A stretch of 64,000 nt of DNA. Source: Lachnospiraceae bacterium (lineage in GTDB: Bacteria > Bacillota > Clostridia > Lachnospirales > Lachnospiraceae). This document shows positions 24,559-33,218 of this stretch, piece after piece (position 1 is the stretch's first letter; every line of letters begins with the position of its first letter). The notes under the pieces are model-generated. The model was not told the origin of the DNA. It ran no database searches and saw only the letters and a list, made by a program, of their open reading frames with translations. The position numbers were made by a program, and so were the translations under genes. Location of the stretch: the NCBI GenBank assembly GCA_900767585.1, contig CAAFZP010000097.1, positions 1 through 64,000 on the forward strand, given 5' to 3'.

Positions 24559-24854
24559 AATGTAATAATCTGAGCACGCAGTCGCAAGATGCTTCGCATC
24601 TTGCCGACTATGGTGCTTCGCACAGAATAATAAACTGAGCAACGCTACTTCGCTTTCGCTTCGCTCCAGCTCAGTATGTTGCTTCGCAACATTGTATATA
24701 ATAACCTGTGCAACGCAGTCGGCAAGATGCTTCGCATCTTGCCGACTATGGTGCTTCGCACCATAGAAATAGAAAAAGACAGCCATGCGTGGTTTTCTGC
24801 GAGCAGAACCACGCATGGCTGTCTTTTTCTGTTTCTGCGTTGCTCAGGTTATTA
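24559..24854. repeat. Multi-hairpin repeat element between hicA and groEL
   Basis: Nearly the whole 350-base gap (24499-24851) is hairpins with GCTTCGC loops: GCAAGATGCTTCGCATCTTG (24584-24604), ATGGTGC-TTC-GCACCAT, ATGTTGC-TTC-GCAACAT. A unit beginning TAATAATCTGAGCACGCAG recurs as TAATAACCTGTGCAACGCAG (from 24699), and its complement closes the element at the groEL stop codon (TAATAACCTGAGCAACGCAG, minus strand). So it combines a direct repeat and a large palindrome. The groEL TAA stop lies inside the right end. No gene is seen here. Confidence 0.8.
24772..24829. terminator. Strong two-way terminator hairpin after groEL
   Basis: A perfect 21-base-pair stem (GAAAAAGACAGCCATGCGTGG and its complement) with a GC-rich loop has A-runs on one side and T-runs on the other, so it can stop transcription from both directions. 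It is the core of the multi-hairpin element and should end the groESL transcript before hicA. Confidence 0.75.
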
Positions 24855-26480
24855 CATCATTCCCATGCCGCCGCCCATGCCACCTGCTGGCATAGCCGGA
24901 GCATCTTCCTTGATATCTGCAACAACAGACTCTGTTGTAAGGAATGTAGAAGCAACAGATGTTGCATTCTGCAATGCTGTTCTTGTAACCTTCACAGGAT
25001 CGATGATGCCTGCTTCGATCATGTTTACATACTCTTCCTTGTAAGCATCAAATCCAACACCAACCTCAGACTCTTTAATCTTGTTGATGATGACTGCGCC
25101 TTCCAAACCTGCATTTGCTGCGATATGAGCAAGCGGTGCTGCCAGTGCCTTCGCAATGATTGTTGCACCGGTCTTCTCGTCACCTTCCAATGTATCGATC
25201 AGAGCATTCAGCTTCTTAGAAGCATGGATATATGCAGATCCACCACCTGCGATGATACCCTCTTCTACGGCTGCTCTTGTAGCATTCAAAGCATCTTCGA
25301 GACGAAGCTTTGCTTCCTTCATCTCTGTCTCAGTTGCAGCACCAACACGGATAACAGCAACTCCACCGGCAAGCTTTGCCAGTCTCTCCTGCAGCTTCTC
25401 CTTATCAAACTCAGATGTTGTCTCAGCAAGCTGTGCCTTGATTACATTCACTCTTGCCTCGATGTCTGCCTTTGCGCCACAGCCATCAACGATAACTGTA
25501 TTCTCTTTGGCAACCTTCACGCTCTTTGCACGTCCAAGCTGATCCAGAGTTGTCTCCTTTAAGTCATAGCCAAGTTCCTCAGAGATAACTGTACCACCTG
25601 TCAGGATTGCGATATCCTGCAGCATTTCTTTTCTTCTGTCACCATAGCCAGGTGCCTTTACACCTACGACGGAGAATGTACCACGCAGCTTATTTACGAT
25701 CAATGTTGTAAGAGCCTCGCCCTCGATATCCTCAGCGATGATCAAAAGCTTCTGTCCACCCTGTACAATCTGCTCCAGAAGCGGAAGGATATCCTGAATA
25801 TTGGAAATCTTCTTATCTGTGATCAAAATATATGGGTTATCCAGCTCTGCAACCATCTTCTCCATATCTGTTGCCATATAAGCACTTACATAACCACGAT
25901 CGAACTGCATACCTTCCACTAAGTCAAGCTCTGTCTTCATTGTCTTGGACTCTTCGATTGTGATAACGCCATCCTTGGAAACCTTCTCCATTGCATCTGC
26001 AACGAGTTCACCGACACCATCATCTCCGGCAGAAATAGAAGCAACTCTTGCGATCTGCTCCTTGCCATTGATAGATTCGCTCATCTCTGAGATTGCATCT
26101 ACAGCTGCATCACAAGCCTTCTTCATACCTTTACGAAGTACGATTGGGTTTGCTCCGGCTGCTAAGTTCTTCATACCTTCATTGATCATTGCCTGTGCAA
26201 GAACGGTTGCTGTTGTTGTACCATCACCGGCAACATCGTTTGTCTTGGTTGCAACTTCCTTTACGATCTGTGCACCCATATCCTCAAACGGATCTTCAAG
26301 AGAAATCTCTTTTGCGATTGTCACACCATCATTTGTGATGAGTGGGGAACCAAATGACTTTGCAAGAACTACGTTTCGTCCTTTTGGTCCAAGTGTTACG
26401 CTAACTGTGTCTGCAAGCTGGTTTACGCCTGCCTCCAAAGCCTTTCTGGCTTCTGCTCCATACTTAATTTCCTTTGCCAT
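24852..26480 (-). CDS. groL: Chaperonin GroEL (Hsp60)
   Basis: This is the 542-residue large subunit of the ATP-driven folding chamber. It begins AKEIKYGAEARKALEAG, has the ATP-binding GDGTTTATVLA, the AAVEEGIIAGGG signature and the Gly/Met-rich tail GGMGGGMGMM. The start at 26480 follows AGGAGG at nine bases; the frame continues 22 codons upstream but those residues are not GroEL. It is second in groES-groEL, 161 bases after groES, and is under CIRCE control. Confidence 0.98.
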   Translation of the reverse strand: MAKEIKYGAEARKALEAGVNQLADTVSVTLGPKGRNVVLAKSFGSPLITNDGVTIAKEISLEDPFEDMGAQIVKEVATKTNDVAGDGTTTATVLAQAMINEGMKNLAAGANPIVLRKGMKKACDAAVDAISEMSESINGKEQIARVASISAGDDGVGELVADAMEKVSKDGVITIEESKTMKTELDLVEGMQFDRGYVSAYMATDMEKMVAELDNPYILITDKKISNIQDILPLLEQIVQGGQKLLIIAEDIEGEALTTLIVNKLRGTFSVVGVKAPGYGDRRKEMLQDIAILTGGTVISEELGYDLKETTLDQLGRAKSVKVAKENTVIVDGCGAKADIEARVNVIKAQLAETTSEFDKEKLQERLAKLAGGVAVIRVGAATETEMKEAKLRLEDALNATRAAVEEGIIAGGGSAYIHASKKLNALIDTLEGDEKTGATIIAKALAAPLAHIAANAGLEGAVIINKIKESEVGVGFDAYKEEYVNMIEAGIIDPVKVTRTALQNATSVASTFLTTESVVADIKEDAPAMPAGGMGGGMGMM

Positions 26481-26602
26481 TGTATTACGCCTCCTAGTTT
26501 TTTTCGCATCTTCTAATGATAACGGCAATACTTTTTTCGTACCCATACTTTCTTACCTTTCTGTAGGTACTGCCCCCTCGCTACGCTCAGCGGCATGTCG
26601 GC

Positions 26603-26639
26603 GGTGCCATCCTGAATGGAACTTCGTTCCATGGGCACC
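26603..26639. repeat. Hairpin in the groES-groEL gap
   Basis: GGTGCC (26603-26608) pairs with GGCACC (26634-26639) and encloses ATGGAA-CTTCG-TTCCAT. A second set of partly paired GC-rich bases lies just before it (26569-26600). It begins immediately after the groES stop codon. The loop style matches the element at 24.6 kb. It could be an mRNA processing or stability element that adjusts the GroES to GroEL ratio. Confidence 0.6.
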
Positions 26640-26641
26640 TC

Positions 26642-26926
26642 TTACTGAACGATTGCAAGAATATCTGCCTGCTTCACAATGATGTACTCATCATCCCCAA
26701 GCTTTACTTCTGTTCCTGCATATCTTGAATAGATTACTTTATCGCCAGCCTTTACTTCCATCGGAACCTTCTCGCCATCTACAACAGCGCCAGGGCCAAC
26801 TTCAACGACCTCTGCATACTGTGGTTTTTCCTGTGACTGTGTCGGAAGAACGATACCTGATTTTGTCGTCTCTTCTGCAACGGACTGCTTCAATACAACT
26901 CTGTCTCCTAATGGTGTTAACTTCAT
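26642..26926 (-). CDS. groES: Co-chaperonin GroES (Hsp10)
   Basis: The 94-residue lid of the GroEL chamber. It begins KLTPLGDRVVLK, has the mobile loop ETTKSGIVLP (about 18-27) and ends YIIVKQADILAIV. Length and motifs are standard. The ATG follows AGGAGG. It is the first gene of groESL and its transcript begins with a CIRCE element. Confidence 0.98.
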   Translation of the reverse strand: MKLTPLGDRVVLKQSVAEETTKSGIVLPTQSQEKPQYAEVVEVGPGAVVDGEKVPMEVKAGDKVIYSRYAGTEVKLGDDEYIIVKQADILAIVQ

Positions 26927-26954
26927 AATATACCCGACCTCCTAATTTTTACTT

Positions 26955-26981
26955 TTAGCACTCATATTGGTTGAGTGCTAA
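26955..26981. promoter_or_regulatory. CIRCE element (HrcA operator)
   Basis: TTAGCACTC-N9-GAGTGCTAA matches the CIRCE consensus perfectly. It lies between the groES promoter and start codon, the usual place for HrcA repression that is relieved on heat shock. HrcA itself is not in the window. Confidence 0.97.
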
Positions 26982-26991
26982 CATAATTCTT

Positions 26992-27019
26992 ATTGTACTC
27001 ATTTTTTTGAAAAAATCAA
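26992..27019 (-). promoter_or_regulatory. Promoter of groESL
   Basis: On the minus strand TTGATT (27014-27019) and TACAAT (26992-26997) are 16 bases apart, directly upstream of CIRCE. This is a sigma-A type promoter, as expected for class I heat-shock control. Confidence 0.75.
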
Positions 27020-27111
27020 CCCCTAATTTGCAAATTTAACCAAATGAACACAATTTGCCGGACAGCCTGTAAATAATGTATGACTGCCGCATTGGTTTTA
27101 TGACATAACAA

Positions 27112-27150
27112 CAAAAAACAGACAGAAAAGTATGTAACTCTTCTGCCTGT
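27112..27150 (-). terminator. Terminator after the DUF6062 gene
   Basis: On the minus strand ACAGGCAGAAGAG pairs with CTTTTCTGTCTGT (one or two wobble pairs) and six Ts follow. It lies 12 bases past the DUF6062 stop codon and separates this group from groESL. Confidence 0.8.
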
Positions 27151-27161
27151 ATTCTACTCTG

Positions 27162-27881
27162 TTACGATTCTATAATTGTATGATTGGTCTTGATAATCCC
27201 CCGCGGCAGCGAATCCTTTGCATTCTTCCACGGCTCGTCCTTATACCGGTAATCAAATTTATCGATAAACCAGCCAATGTCACCATTCACCCGCTCCATG
27301 CCATCAAAATATGTCTTGTTCAAAACCTCCTGAAATTCTGCATAGGCATCCTTCGGAAGCTTCACACTGCCCGCATCATACAAAACTCCGTAATGATAGT
27401 TACAAAAACCTTTACAATCAGCAAATTTTTCCCGAAACTCCGGTTCCTTCTTCCACAGATGAAAAATCGTATCGATATACCGCATGGATGTCTCCTTCAT
27501 CCGGTTGCAGATAAAGCAGGAATCCTCAAGACGTTTGATATAGTCACTAACCGAAGAGCTCGCCTGCTTCTTGAAAAGACCTCCCGACACAACCGGCTTT
27601 CCGCTGCTTAATGCCTTCAAGTCCCGAATCGTCTTATCCGTGTGTGTCTTTAGCATCAGCGCAAGTCCCAGCCGGTTTTTCTCCGCATAAAGCATCCGCA
27701 CATGGTGCGCGCAGAAGCCCTGTTCATCTGTCATTGCCCGGTTGTCATCCTCCATGTAGCTTGGACCCATCGTATATTCGATGGCATTTCGTTCTAATTG
27801 CCGGTTCATCTCACAGATCGGGCACTCACAATCTGTTGTAAATGCATCATTGACCGGAATCGTATACAGCTGTTCTGCCAT
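27162..27881 (-). CDS. DUF6062 family protein
   Basis: The 239-residue protein begins AEQLYTIPVNDAF and has paired cysteines CECPIC near the N terminus and CFIC in the middle, plus two GFCxxH motifs (GFCAHH and GFCNYH). The repeated CPIC / GFCxxH pattern suggests two zinc- or cluster-binding half-domains. The family is known from Clostridia but has no established function. The start at 27881 follows GGAGGG at eight bases. A terminator separates it from the gene upstream, so it may have its own promoter. Confidence 0.75.
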   Translation of the reverse strand: MAEQLYTIPVNDAFTTDCECPICEMNRQLERNAIEYTMGPSYMEDDNRAMTDEQGFCAHHVRMLYAEKNRLGLALMLKTHTDKTIRDLKALSSGKPVVSGGLFKKQASSSVSDYIKRLEDSCFICNRMKETSMRYIDTIFHLWKKEPEFREKFADCKGFCNYHYGVLYDAGSVKLPKDAYAEFQEVLNKTYFDGMERVNGDIGWFIDKFDYRYKDEPWKNAKDSLPRGIIKTNHTIIES

Positions 27882-27914
27882 TTCTCGTCCCTCCATTTTT
27901 ATCTTATTTTGCAC

Positions 27915-27949
27915 AAAAAGAGCACAGCGGTTTCGTTGTGCTCTTTTTT
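27915..27949 (-). terminator. Terminator before the DUF6062 gene
   Basis: AAAAAGAGCACA (27915-27926) pairs perfectly with TGTGCTCTTTTT (27937-27948) around a ten-base loop, followed by T-runs in both directions. It lies just past the papain-like gene and also ends it. Confidence 0.85.
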
Positions 27950-27951
27950 AC

Positions 27952-28593
27952 TTAGTTTACAATATAATCACCTGTCTCTGTATCTCTGTGGAAATGCAAT
28001 CGCAGGAAATTACGGTAATTGCGCATTTTCCCTTCGTAGAGTGTTTCAAGCATATCACACGTCCGGAAATCGCGCGGACAGGTAAGTCCCGGTTTCTTTC
28101 CGAAAAGCGGTACTCCCGCTTTCTTCAAAACAAAAGAAACAAACTGCGAGCAGAAATAATTATATCTGCGTTCGACAGACCAATGGCACATCACTCCAAG
28201 TATTCCAAGGTAATTGTACCGGTATATCGCCTTTTCACTTTTAAAATCGTCCAGTATTTTCAGTATTTTTTCATATTGTTCTTTCGTTACACGCAACCGG
28301 CTGACACGACAGGTTGTCTGTGTATCTCTGCCGAACACACCAGTTGTAATATCCTCATTAATAAACCCGCAATCAAACGGATTATGTAAACGCTTCCTTG
28401 CAAAACTGTACATTTCCTTTAATTCCACATCTAACGCAAGTGATGTATGCGCATATGGCTCCCGTGTCCACATCTTAATCACATTGGACGGAAGTGTCTG
28501 TGTCTTGGAAAGTACTATATAAATATTATAGTTTTTTTCCTCGGAATCGTAGACATGCAAAGGAAACTCTCTCATCATACTATTTGCATCCAT
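27952..28593 (-). CDS. Probable permuted papain-like (NlpC/P60-related) cysteine hydrolase
   Basis: The 213-residue protein has IYIVLSKTQTLPSNVIKMW, then a His in YAHTSLAL and a Cys in YFCSQFVSFVLKKAGV. This His-then-Cys order matches circularly permuted NlpC/P60 (YiiX/YaeF-like) hydrolases. No signal peptide is seen, so it is probably cytoplasmic and may act on lipid, peptide or thioester bonds. The ATG at 28593 is preferred over the upstream TTG because AGGA is nine bases away. It lies 36 bases after the DUF2225 gene and probably shares its message. Confidence 0.6.
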   Translation of the reverse strand: MDANSMMREFPLHVYDSEEKNYNIYIVLSKTQTLPSNVIKMWTREPYAHTSLALDVELKEMYSFARKRLHNPFDCGFINEDITTGVFGRDTQTTCRVSRLRVTKEQYEKILKILDDFKSEKAIYRYNYLGILGVMCHWSVERRYNYFCSQFVSFVLKKAGVPLFGKKPGLTCPRDFRTCDMLETLYEGKMRNYRNFLRLHFHRDTETGDYIVN

Positions 28594-28629
28594 ACCCAAT
28601 CATCCTGTTAATACAGGATATGCTCCACC

Positions 28630-29493
28630 TCAATTTTTGTTCTTGATACTCTCCCGGATTAATTCCTTTATCTTAAGCGCTTCATCCTTCATACGTGAAG
28701 ACGCTGTCCTGGATGTAATCACATCCGAAAGCAGGCGTAATGCCTCTTCATTTCTGCCAAGTCTGCGTGCCAGGTCTGCCAAAAGATAATTGAGTGTATT
28801 TTCATCCATTCCTGCAATTGGAAATGTCTCCGTCGAAACAGCCTGCAAAAAGCCTTCATACGCATTTTTCAGGCATTCCAGTTCGTCTCCATATAGCGAC
28901 CGTATCTCCTCCGGCCGGATTTCTTTCGGCTTTGATGTCAGAGACTGTCGTTTTCCACGCAGCACCCAGGCATACTTCAAACACGTATATGCCCGCTCGC
29001 TGCTTTTTGCTTTCTTCACGATTGCAGTGACAAGCGCAAGCTGATAACGTGTAACAGCATCGTCATATGTAAATATCTCTTTGTCGGATGACGAATCAAA
29101 GCCGCTAAACTTTAATCCGATCTGTTCTTTGATATCTTTGATCTGACGGTCCATCAATTTTCCAAAATACCGGTTAAGCGCAGAATATCCACACCGGTCA
29201 CATGTAATCACATCATATTTTATCGGATCGACATTTTGGTAGATCGGTCGTAAATCAGAATCTTTTCCTTCCAGCCTTGTCTTGCCTGCACGCACACATT
29301 TTGTTTTAAATGTCAGGTTACAGACCGGGCATTCTATCGTTTTTTCAAACAACGCTTCTTTTTCTAATTCTTCCGGTGTCTTTTCCGGCAGAACAGTTGT
29401 TTCCTTTTTGTCTGTTATCGATTCATGTTCCAGTATTTTTGATTCATCATAACCGCTAAGCCCCAAACCTCCGACAGCAGAAAAAATACTCAT
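28630..29493 (-). CDS. DUF2225 family zinc-ribbon protein
   Basis: The 287-residue protein has CPVC near residue 58 and CDRC about 40 residues later (a four-Cys zinc ribbon), then YSALNRYFGKL, the DUF2225 signature. The rest is helical and TPR-like. The family occurs in Firmicutes and its role is unknown. The start follows GGAGGG. It is 35 bases downstream of glnS and 36 upstream of the papain-like gene, so the three may be one operon. Confidence 0.75.
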   Translation of the reverse strand: MSIFSAVGGLGLSGYDESKILEHESITDKKETTVLPEKTPEELEKEALFEKTIECPVCNLTFKTKCVRAGKTRLEGKDSDLRPIYQNVDPIKYDVITCDRCGYSALNRYFGKLMDRQIKDIKEQIGLKFSGFDSSSDKEIFTYDDAVTRYQLALVTAIVKKAKSSERAYTCLKYAWVLRGKRQSLTSKPKEIRPEEIRSLYGDELECLKNAYEGFLQAVSTETFPIAGMDENTLNYLLADLARRLGRNEEALRLLSDVITSRTASSRMKDEALKIKELIRESIKNKN

Positions 29494-29528
29494 ATACTTC
29501 CCTCCCGTACCTTTTCCGGCATTCCATC

Positions 29529-31196
29529 CTATTTTCCAGGCTTATAGGAACTCTTCAACGATACAATCCGGTTAAATACCAATTGTTCGTCGGTCGAGTC
29601 TTTCGCATCTACGCAAAAATACCCATGCCGCAGGAACTGGAATTTGTCTCCCGGTTTTGCATCACCAAGTGCCTTCTCTAGCTTGCAATTTTTCAGGACT
29701 GTCAGTGAATTCGGATTGTAATTCAATGTGCCATCCTCATTCAACTTTCCTTTTTCTTCATCAACGATATTCTCATACAGACGCACTTCCGCATCGACAG
29801 CACTTTCTGCGGATACCCAATGAATCGTTCCTTTGACTTTTCTACCCTCAAAACCGGAACCACTTCGTGTCTCCGGATCATACGTACAATGAATCTCCGT
29901 AACGACTCCATTTTCATCTTTCTTATAATCTATACATTTTACAAAATATGCACCCTTTAAGCGAACTTCATTTCCTGGGAATAACCGGAAATATTTCTTT
30001 GGTGGTTCTTCCATAAAATCTTCGCGGTCAATGTATAACTCTCTGGAAAACGCAACCTGGCGCTTGCCTGCAGCTTCATCCTCCTGGTTATTATCGATAT
30101 CAAAATATTCAACCTGTCCCTCCGGATAGTTGTCAATCACAAGTTTTATCGGATCAAGCACAGCCATCATACGATCTGACTTGAATCTCAAATCCTCGCG
30201 GATACAATACTCAAGCATCGCATAATCAACCGAACTCTGTGACTTGGATACACCAACCATCTCCATAAACATCTTGATGGATTCCGGCGTAAATCCCCGT
30301 CTGCGGAGTGCTGCTATCGAAACCAGTCGTGGGTCATCCCAGCCATCCACGATACCATCTTCCACCAGTTTCTTGATATAACGCTTTCCCGTTACCACAT
30401 TTGTCAGATACAGCTTTGCAAACTCAATCTGTCTCGGTGGATTTTTATATTCAAGTTCATGCACAACCCAGTCATACAGCGGTCTGTGATCCTCGAACTC
30501 CAATGTACAGATTGAATGTGTGATTCCTTCCTCTGCATCTTCGATTGGATGGGCAAAATCATACATCGGGTAGATACACCACTTGTCGCCTGTATTGTGA
30601 TGTGTCATACGCGCAATACGATAAATGACAGGATCACGCATGTTAATATTCGGGCTTGCCATATCAATCTTCGCACGGAGTACTTTGCTTCCATCCGGAT
30701 ATTCTCCGTTCTTCATTCTTTCAAATAATTCCAGGTTTTCTTCCACACTGCGGTCTCTATACGGACTGTTCTTCCCTGGCTCTTTTAAAGTCCCACGGTA
30801 TGCGCGGATTTCGTCTGCCGAAAGATCGCAGACATAAGCTTTTCCTTTTTTGATCAGCTTGATGGCTGCCTTATACATGGCATCAAAATAATTCGACGCA
30901 AAGTAAATCGTATCACCATAATCGGCGCCAAGCCACTTGATATCATCAATGATAGACTGTACATACTCTGTCTTTTCTTTTGTTGGGTTTGTGTCATCAA
31001 ACCGGAAATGAAATGTACCGCCATATTCCTTTGCAAGACCATAATTCAGCAATATAGACTTTGCGTGTCCGATATGCAGATATCCGTTTGGTTCTGGCGG
31101 AAAACGCGTTACAACTTCTGTATATTTTCCTTGTGCTAAATCTTTGTCAATTTCCTGTTCAATAAAATTCTTTGAAACTGTTGCTTCACCTTCCAT
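29529..31196 (-). CDS. glnS: Glutaminyl-tRNA synthetase
   Basis: The 555-residue class I enzyme charges tRNA-Gln. The HIGH motif is seen in PPEPNGYLHIGHAKS, and the C-terminal anticodon-binding beta-barrel region follows. Where E. coli GlnRS has MSKRK, this protein reads VTGKRYIKKL, so the KMSKS loop is altered, as seen in other Clostridia. Direct glutaminylation in a Firmicute is characteristic of Lachnospiraceae and relatives. The start follows AGGAG at eight bases. Confidence 0.93.
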   Translation of the reverse strand: MEGEATVSKNFIEQEIDKDLAQGKYTEVVTRFPPEPNGYLHIGHAKSILLNYGLAKEYGGTFHFRFDDTNPTKEKTEYVQSIIDDIKWLGADYGDTIYFASNYFDAMYKAAIKLIKKGKAYVCDLSADEIRAYRGTLKEPGKNSPYRDRSVEENLELFERMKNGEYPDGSKVLRAKIDMASPNINMRDPVIYRIARMTHHNTGDKWCIYPMYDFAHPIEDAEEGITHSICTLEFEDHRPLYDWVVHELEYKNPPRQIEFAKLYLTNVVTGKRYIKKLVEDGIVDGWDDPRLVSIAALRRRGFTPESIKMFMEMVGVSKSQSSVDYAMLEYCIREDLRFKSDRMMAVLDPIKLVIDNYPEGQVEYFDIDNNQEDEAAGKRQVAFSRELYIDREDFMEEPPKKYFRLFPGNEVRLKGAYFVKCIDYKKDENGVVTEIHCTYDPETRSGSGFEGRKVKGTIHWVSAESAVDAEVRLYENIVDEEKGKLNEDGTLNYNPNSLTVLKNCKLEKALGDAKPGDKFQFLRHGYFCVDAKDSTDEQLVFNRIVSLKSSYKPGK

Positions 31197-31263
31197 GGAA
31201 CGTACTCCTTTTCATAGATTGCTAATATTTCCTATCATACCATCGTATAGCATTTTCGTCAAT

Positions 31264-33171
31264 TTACTGTTTTTTATCTTCTTTCTTCTCGTCGGATAAC
31301 TGCGTTTTTTCTTCTGGTGTCGAAGACGTTTCTGTCTGGGTATCATTTGCAAACACACTATCCTTCTGCGAATCATAATTTGTCATGATCTTATTGTTAA
31401 TCTCCATCGAGCGTTTCTCATAATCCTCATGAGCCAACTCCTTATCAGATTTTTCAACATAGGATTCTCCGCCCGCCATACTTGCTTTAAAATCACGATC
31501 AACTTCTTCGACCAAAGCGTTCAGTTCCGGATCTTCCGTGAGATTTGAAGAAGCAACAGACTTTTCAATCATATCATTCGCTATTTTTTCTTCCGGTGTT
31601 TGGCTCGTATCAGGAACCGTTTCCTCTGTCACATCCGGTTTTTCCAGACCGAGTTTTTGCAAAAGCTCCGGATTGACATCCTTGTTTGCATTTGCAAGCT
31701 GAGCAATCATATCCTCTGCATCGAGCAATTCTTTATTCAGTTTGTTGATCCGACCCGCAAATATAACAAGGCATGCAACAGCAATCACTAAAATTATTAT
31801 AAGTCCAACGATAATTCCTATCACAACCGGATTTTTGAACGGACTTTCAGGTGCAGGTGCAGAAGCAGGTACATTTGTCGGTGTCGCCTGGATCGGCGTC
31901 GCATCTACAATCACCTGTTTGGTCACTGTCATCGGAACATAGCGCAAAAATGCCTGTTCTTTTGCATCGTATTCGTAAAAGCCTTCCTCACCATCAATAT
32001 TGATGGCATAAACCAGATAGATATCTGCATCCGCAATATCTGCAGACTGATATGCCTTTACTTTACTTTCACCAATTTTTACTGTAGTCTCCGCGAAGCC
32101 ATCCGGTATTTTCACATCACCCGGGACATCCAAAATGATATAGCGGTTATACTGGGAAGAATACTCCTGATATGGTGTGAACTGGTCCTTCTTTGCATCC
32201 ATGATAAACCATCCGGTTTCTCCATCCTCATCCTTCAGGCAGACGATTGTAATCTTTTTGTTTGGCGATGTGAAAGAAAGCACATCCCAGTCTTTATACT
32301 TTGTTGTTCCGGCTGTGTATCCTTCCGGAACTTCCAGATTATCTTCGCTCATCACAAAATCGTAGTTTTTTCCATCGATGGTTGCAACCGGATCACCAAC
32401 ATCCTCACCAGCGAGAACAGAAATCGTATACACTTTCACAGCACCATTTTCTGCTGTGACAGTGACTTTGACTGTATTCCTGCCTTTCTTTATAGAATCT
32501 GCGCCGGAAACTGTCGTCGTAGCTTTGCTGTCTGCAGCGGATGCACTGACAACCACACTTGTCACATCCTCATCTACCTGCATAGAGTATGATGTACGGT
32601 CGGAAGAGAATGCCGGATTCAATTCTCCCGGCGAGACTTGCAGTCCTGCCAGATCACAATCAGATGATTTATCATCTTCCTCCGTTTCTTCTGTTGTCTG
32701 TTCCTCTTTTCCATCTTCGGAATCTTTTTTGTCGTCATTTCCGGATGCAGTCGCAACCGTCACTGTCGCACCAGCATGGGAGATAGAAACTGCACTTCCG
32801 TTAATATCATAGACATCACTTCCACTCGTCGTGATGTTTCCGCTTCCGTTTGCAATCGCAGTAAAGGAAATTGAAAATGATCCCGCTGCAGTGCCGCTTG
32901 CAGTAATTGTGCCACCGCCGCCATTGATGATAGCACTTCCGCTTGCAGAATTATATTGCAAAACGCTTGAATTATATGATACGTAAATCGTATATGCCGA
33001 TATCTCCGAACCGCTTATGGAAATCGTTGCAGTCACATTATTGCCTACACTCACTGTCGTTGCAGACAATGCAATCACTACATTTGCTGCCTTTGCATCT
33101 ATATGTCCAAAATTCAGGCACATGAAAAGCGCAACAAGTATTGCGAATCCACGTTTTATAAATTGTTTCAT
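31264..33171 (-). CDS. Transmembrane cohesin-domain scaffold protein
   Basis: The 635-residue protein has a signal peptide (1-28), a cohesin-like beta-sandwich (about 30-143, NVVIALSATTVSVGNNVTAT...SYNSSVLQY), an acidic linker, a cadherin-like beta-sandwich (about 172-255, LAGLQVSPGELNPAFS), two related segments of unknown fold (about 260-340 and 345-410), a Pro/Ala linker, one membrane helix (447-473) and a 160-residue cytoplasmic tail rich in Glu and Lys. It would hold dockerin proteins at the outer membrane face. The gene directly upstream, 47 bases away, encodes a dockerin-bearing cell-wall hydrolase, its likely partner. The start follows AGGAGG. Cohesin assignment rests on sequence pattern and on the partner. 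Confidence 0.75.
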   Translation of the reverse strand: MKQFIKRGFAILVALFMCLNFGHIDAKAANVVIALSATTVSVGNNVTATISISGSEISAYTIYVSYNSSVLQYNSASGSAIINGGGGTITASGTAAGSFSISFTAIANGSGNITTSGSDVYDINGSAVSISHAGATVTVATASGNDDKKDSEDGKEEQTTEETEEDDKSSDCDLAGLQVSPGELNPAFSSDRTSYSMQVDEDVTSVVVSASAADSKATTTVSGADSIKKGRNTVKVTVTAENGAVKVYTISVLAGEDVGDPVATIDGKNYDFVMSEDNLEVPEGYTAGTTKYKDWDVLSFTSPNKKITIVCLKDEDGETGWFIMDAKKDQFTPYQEYSSQYNRYIILDVPGDVKIPDGFAETTVKIGESKVKAYQSADIADADIYLVYAINIDGEEGFYEYDAKEQAFLRYVPMTVTKQVIVDATPIQATPTNVPASAPAPESPFKNPVVIGIIVGLIIILVIAVACLVIFAGRINKLNKELLDAEDMIAQLANANKDVNPELLQKLGLEKPDVTEETVPDTSQTPEEKIANDMIEKSVASSNLTEDPELNALVEEVDRDFKASMAGGESYVEKSDKELAHEDYEKRSMEINNKIMTNYDSQKDSVFANDTQTETSSTPEEKTQLSDEKKEDKKQ

Positions 33172-33218
33172 TTTCTCTATACCTCCTGCATATTATCAAT
33201 CGCAAATCTAATAGTTTG

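Noticed and set aside
24499..24816. Upstream extension of the hicA frame through the repeat
   Set aside because: HicA begins at 24498 with a good ribosome site and a standard 65-residue length; the extension encodes low-complexity hairpin DNA.
26481..26546. Longer groEL start
   Set aside because: The extra 22 residues are not GroEL-like and AGGAGG lies before the 26480 ATG.
27990..28389. Plus-strand open frame opposite the papain-like gene
   Set aside because: It is a shadow with no ribosome site.
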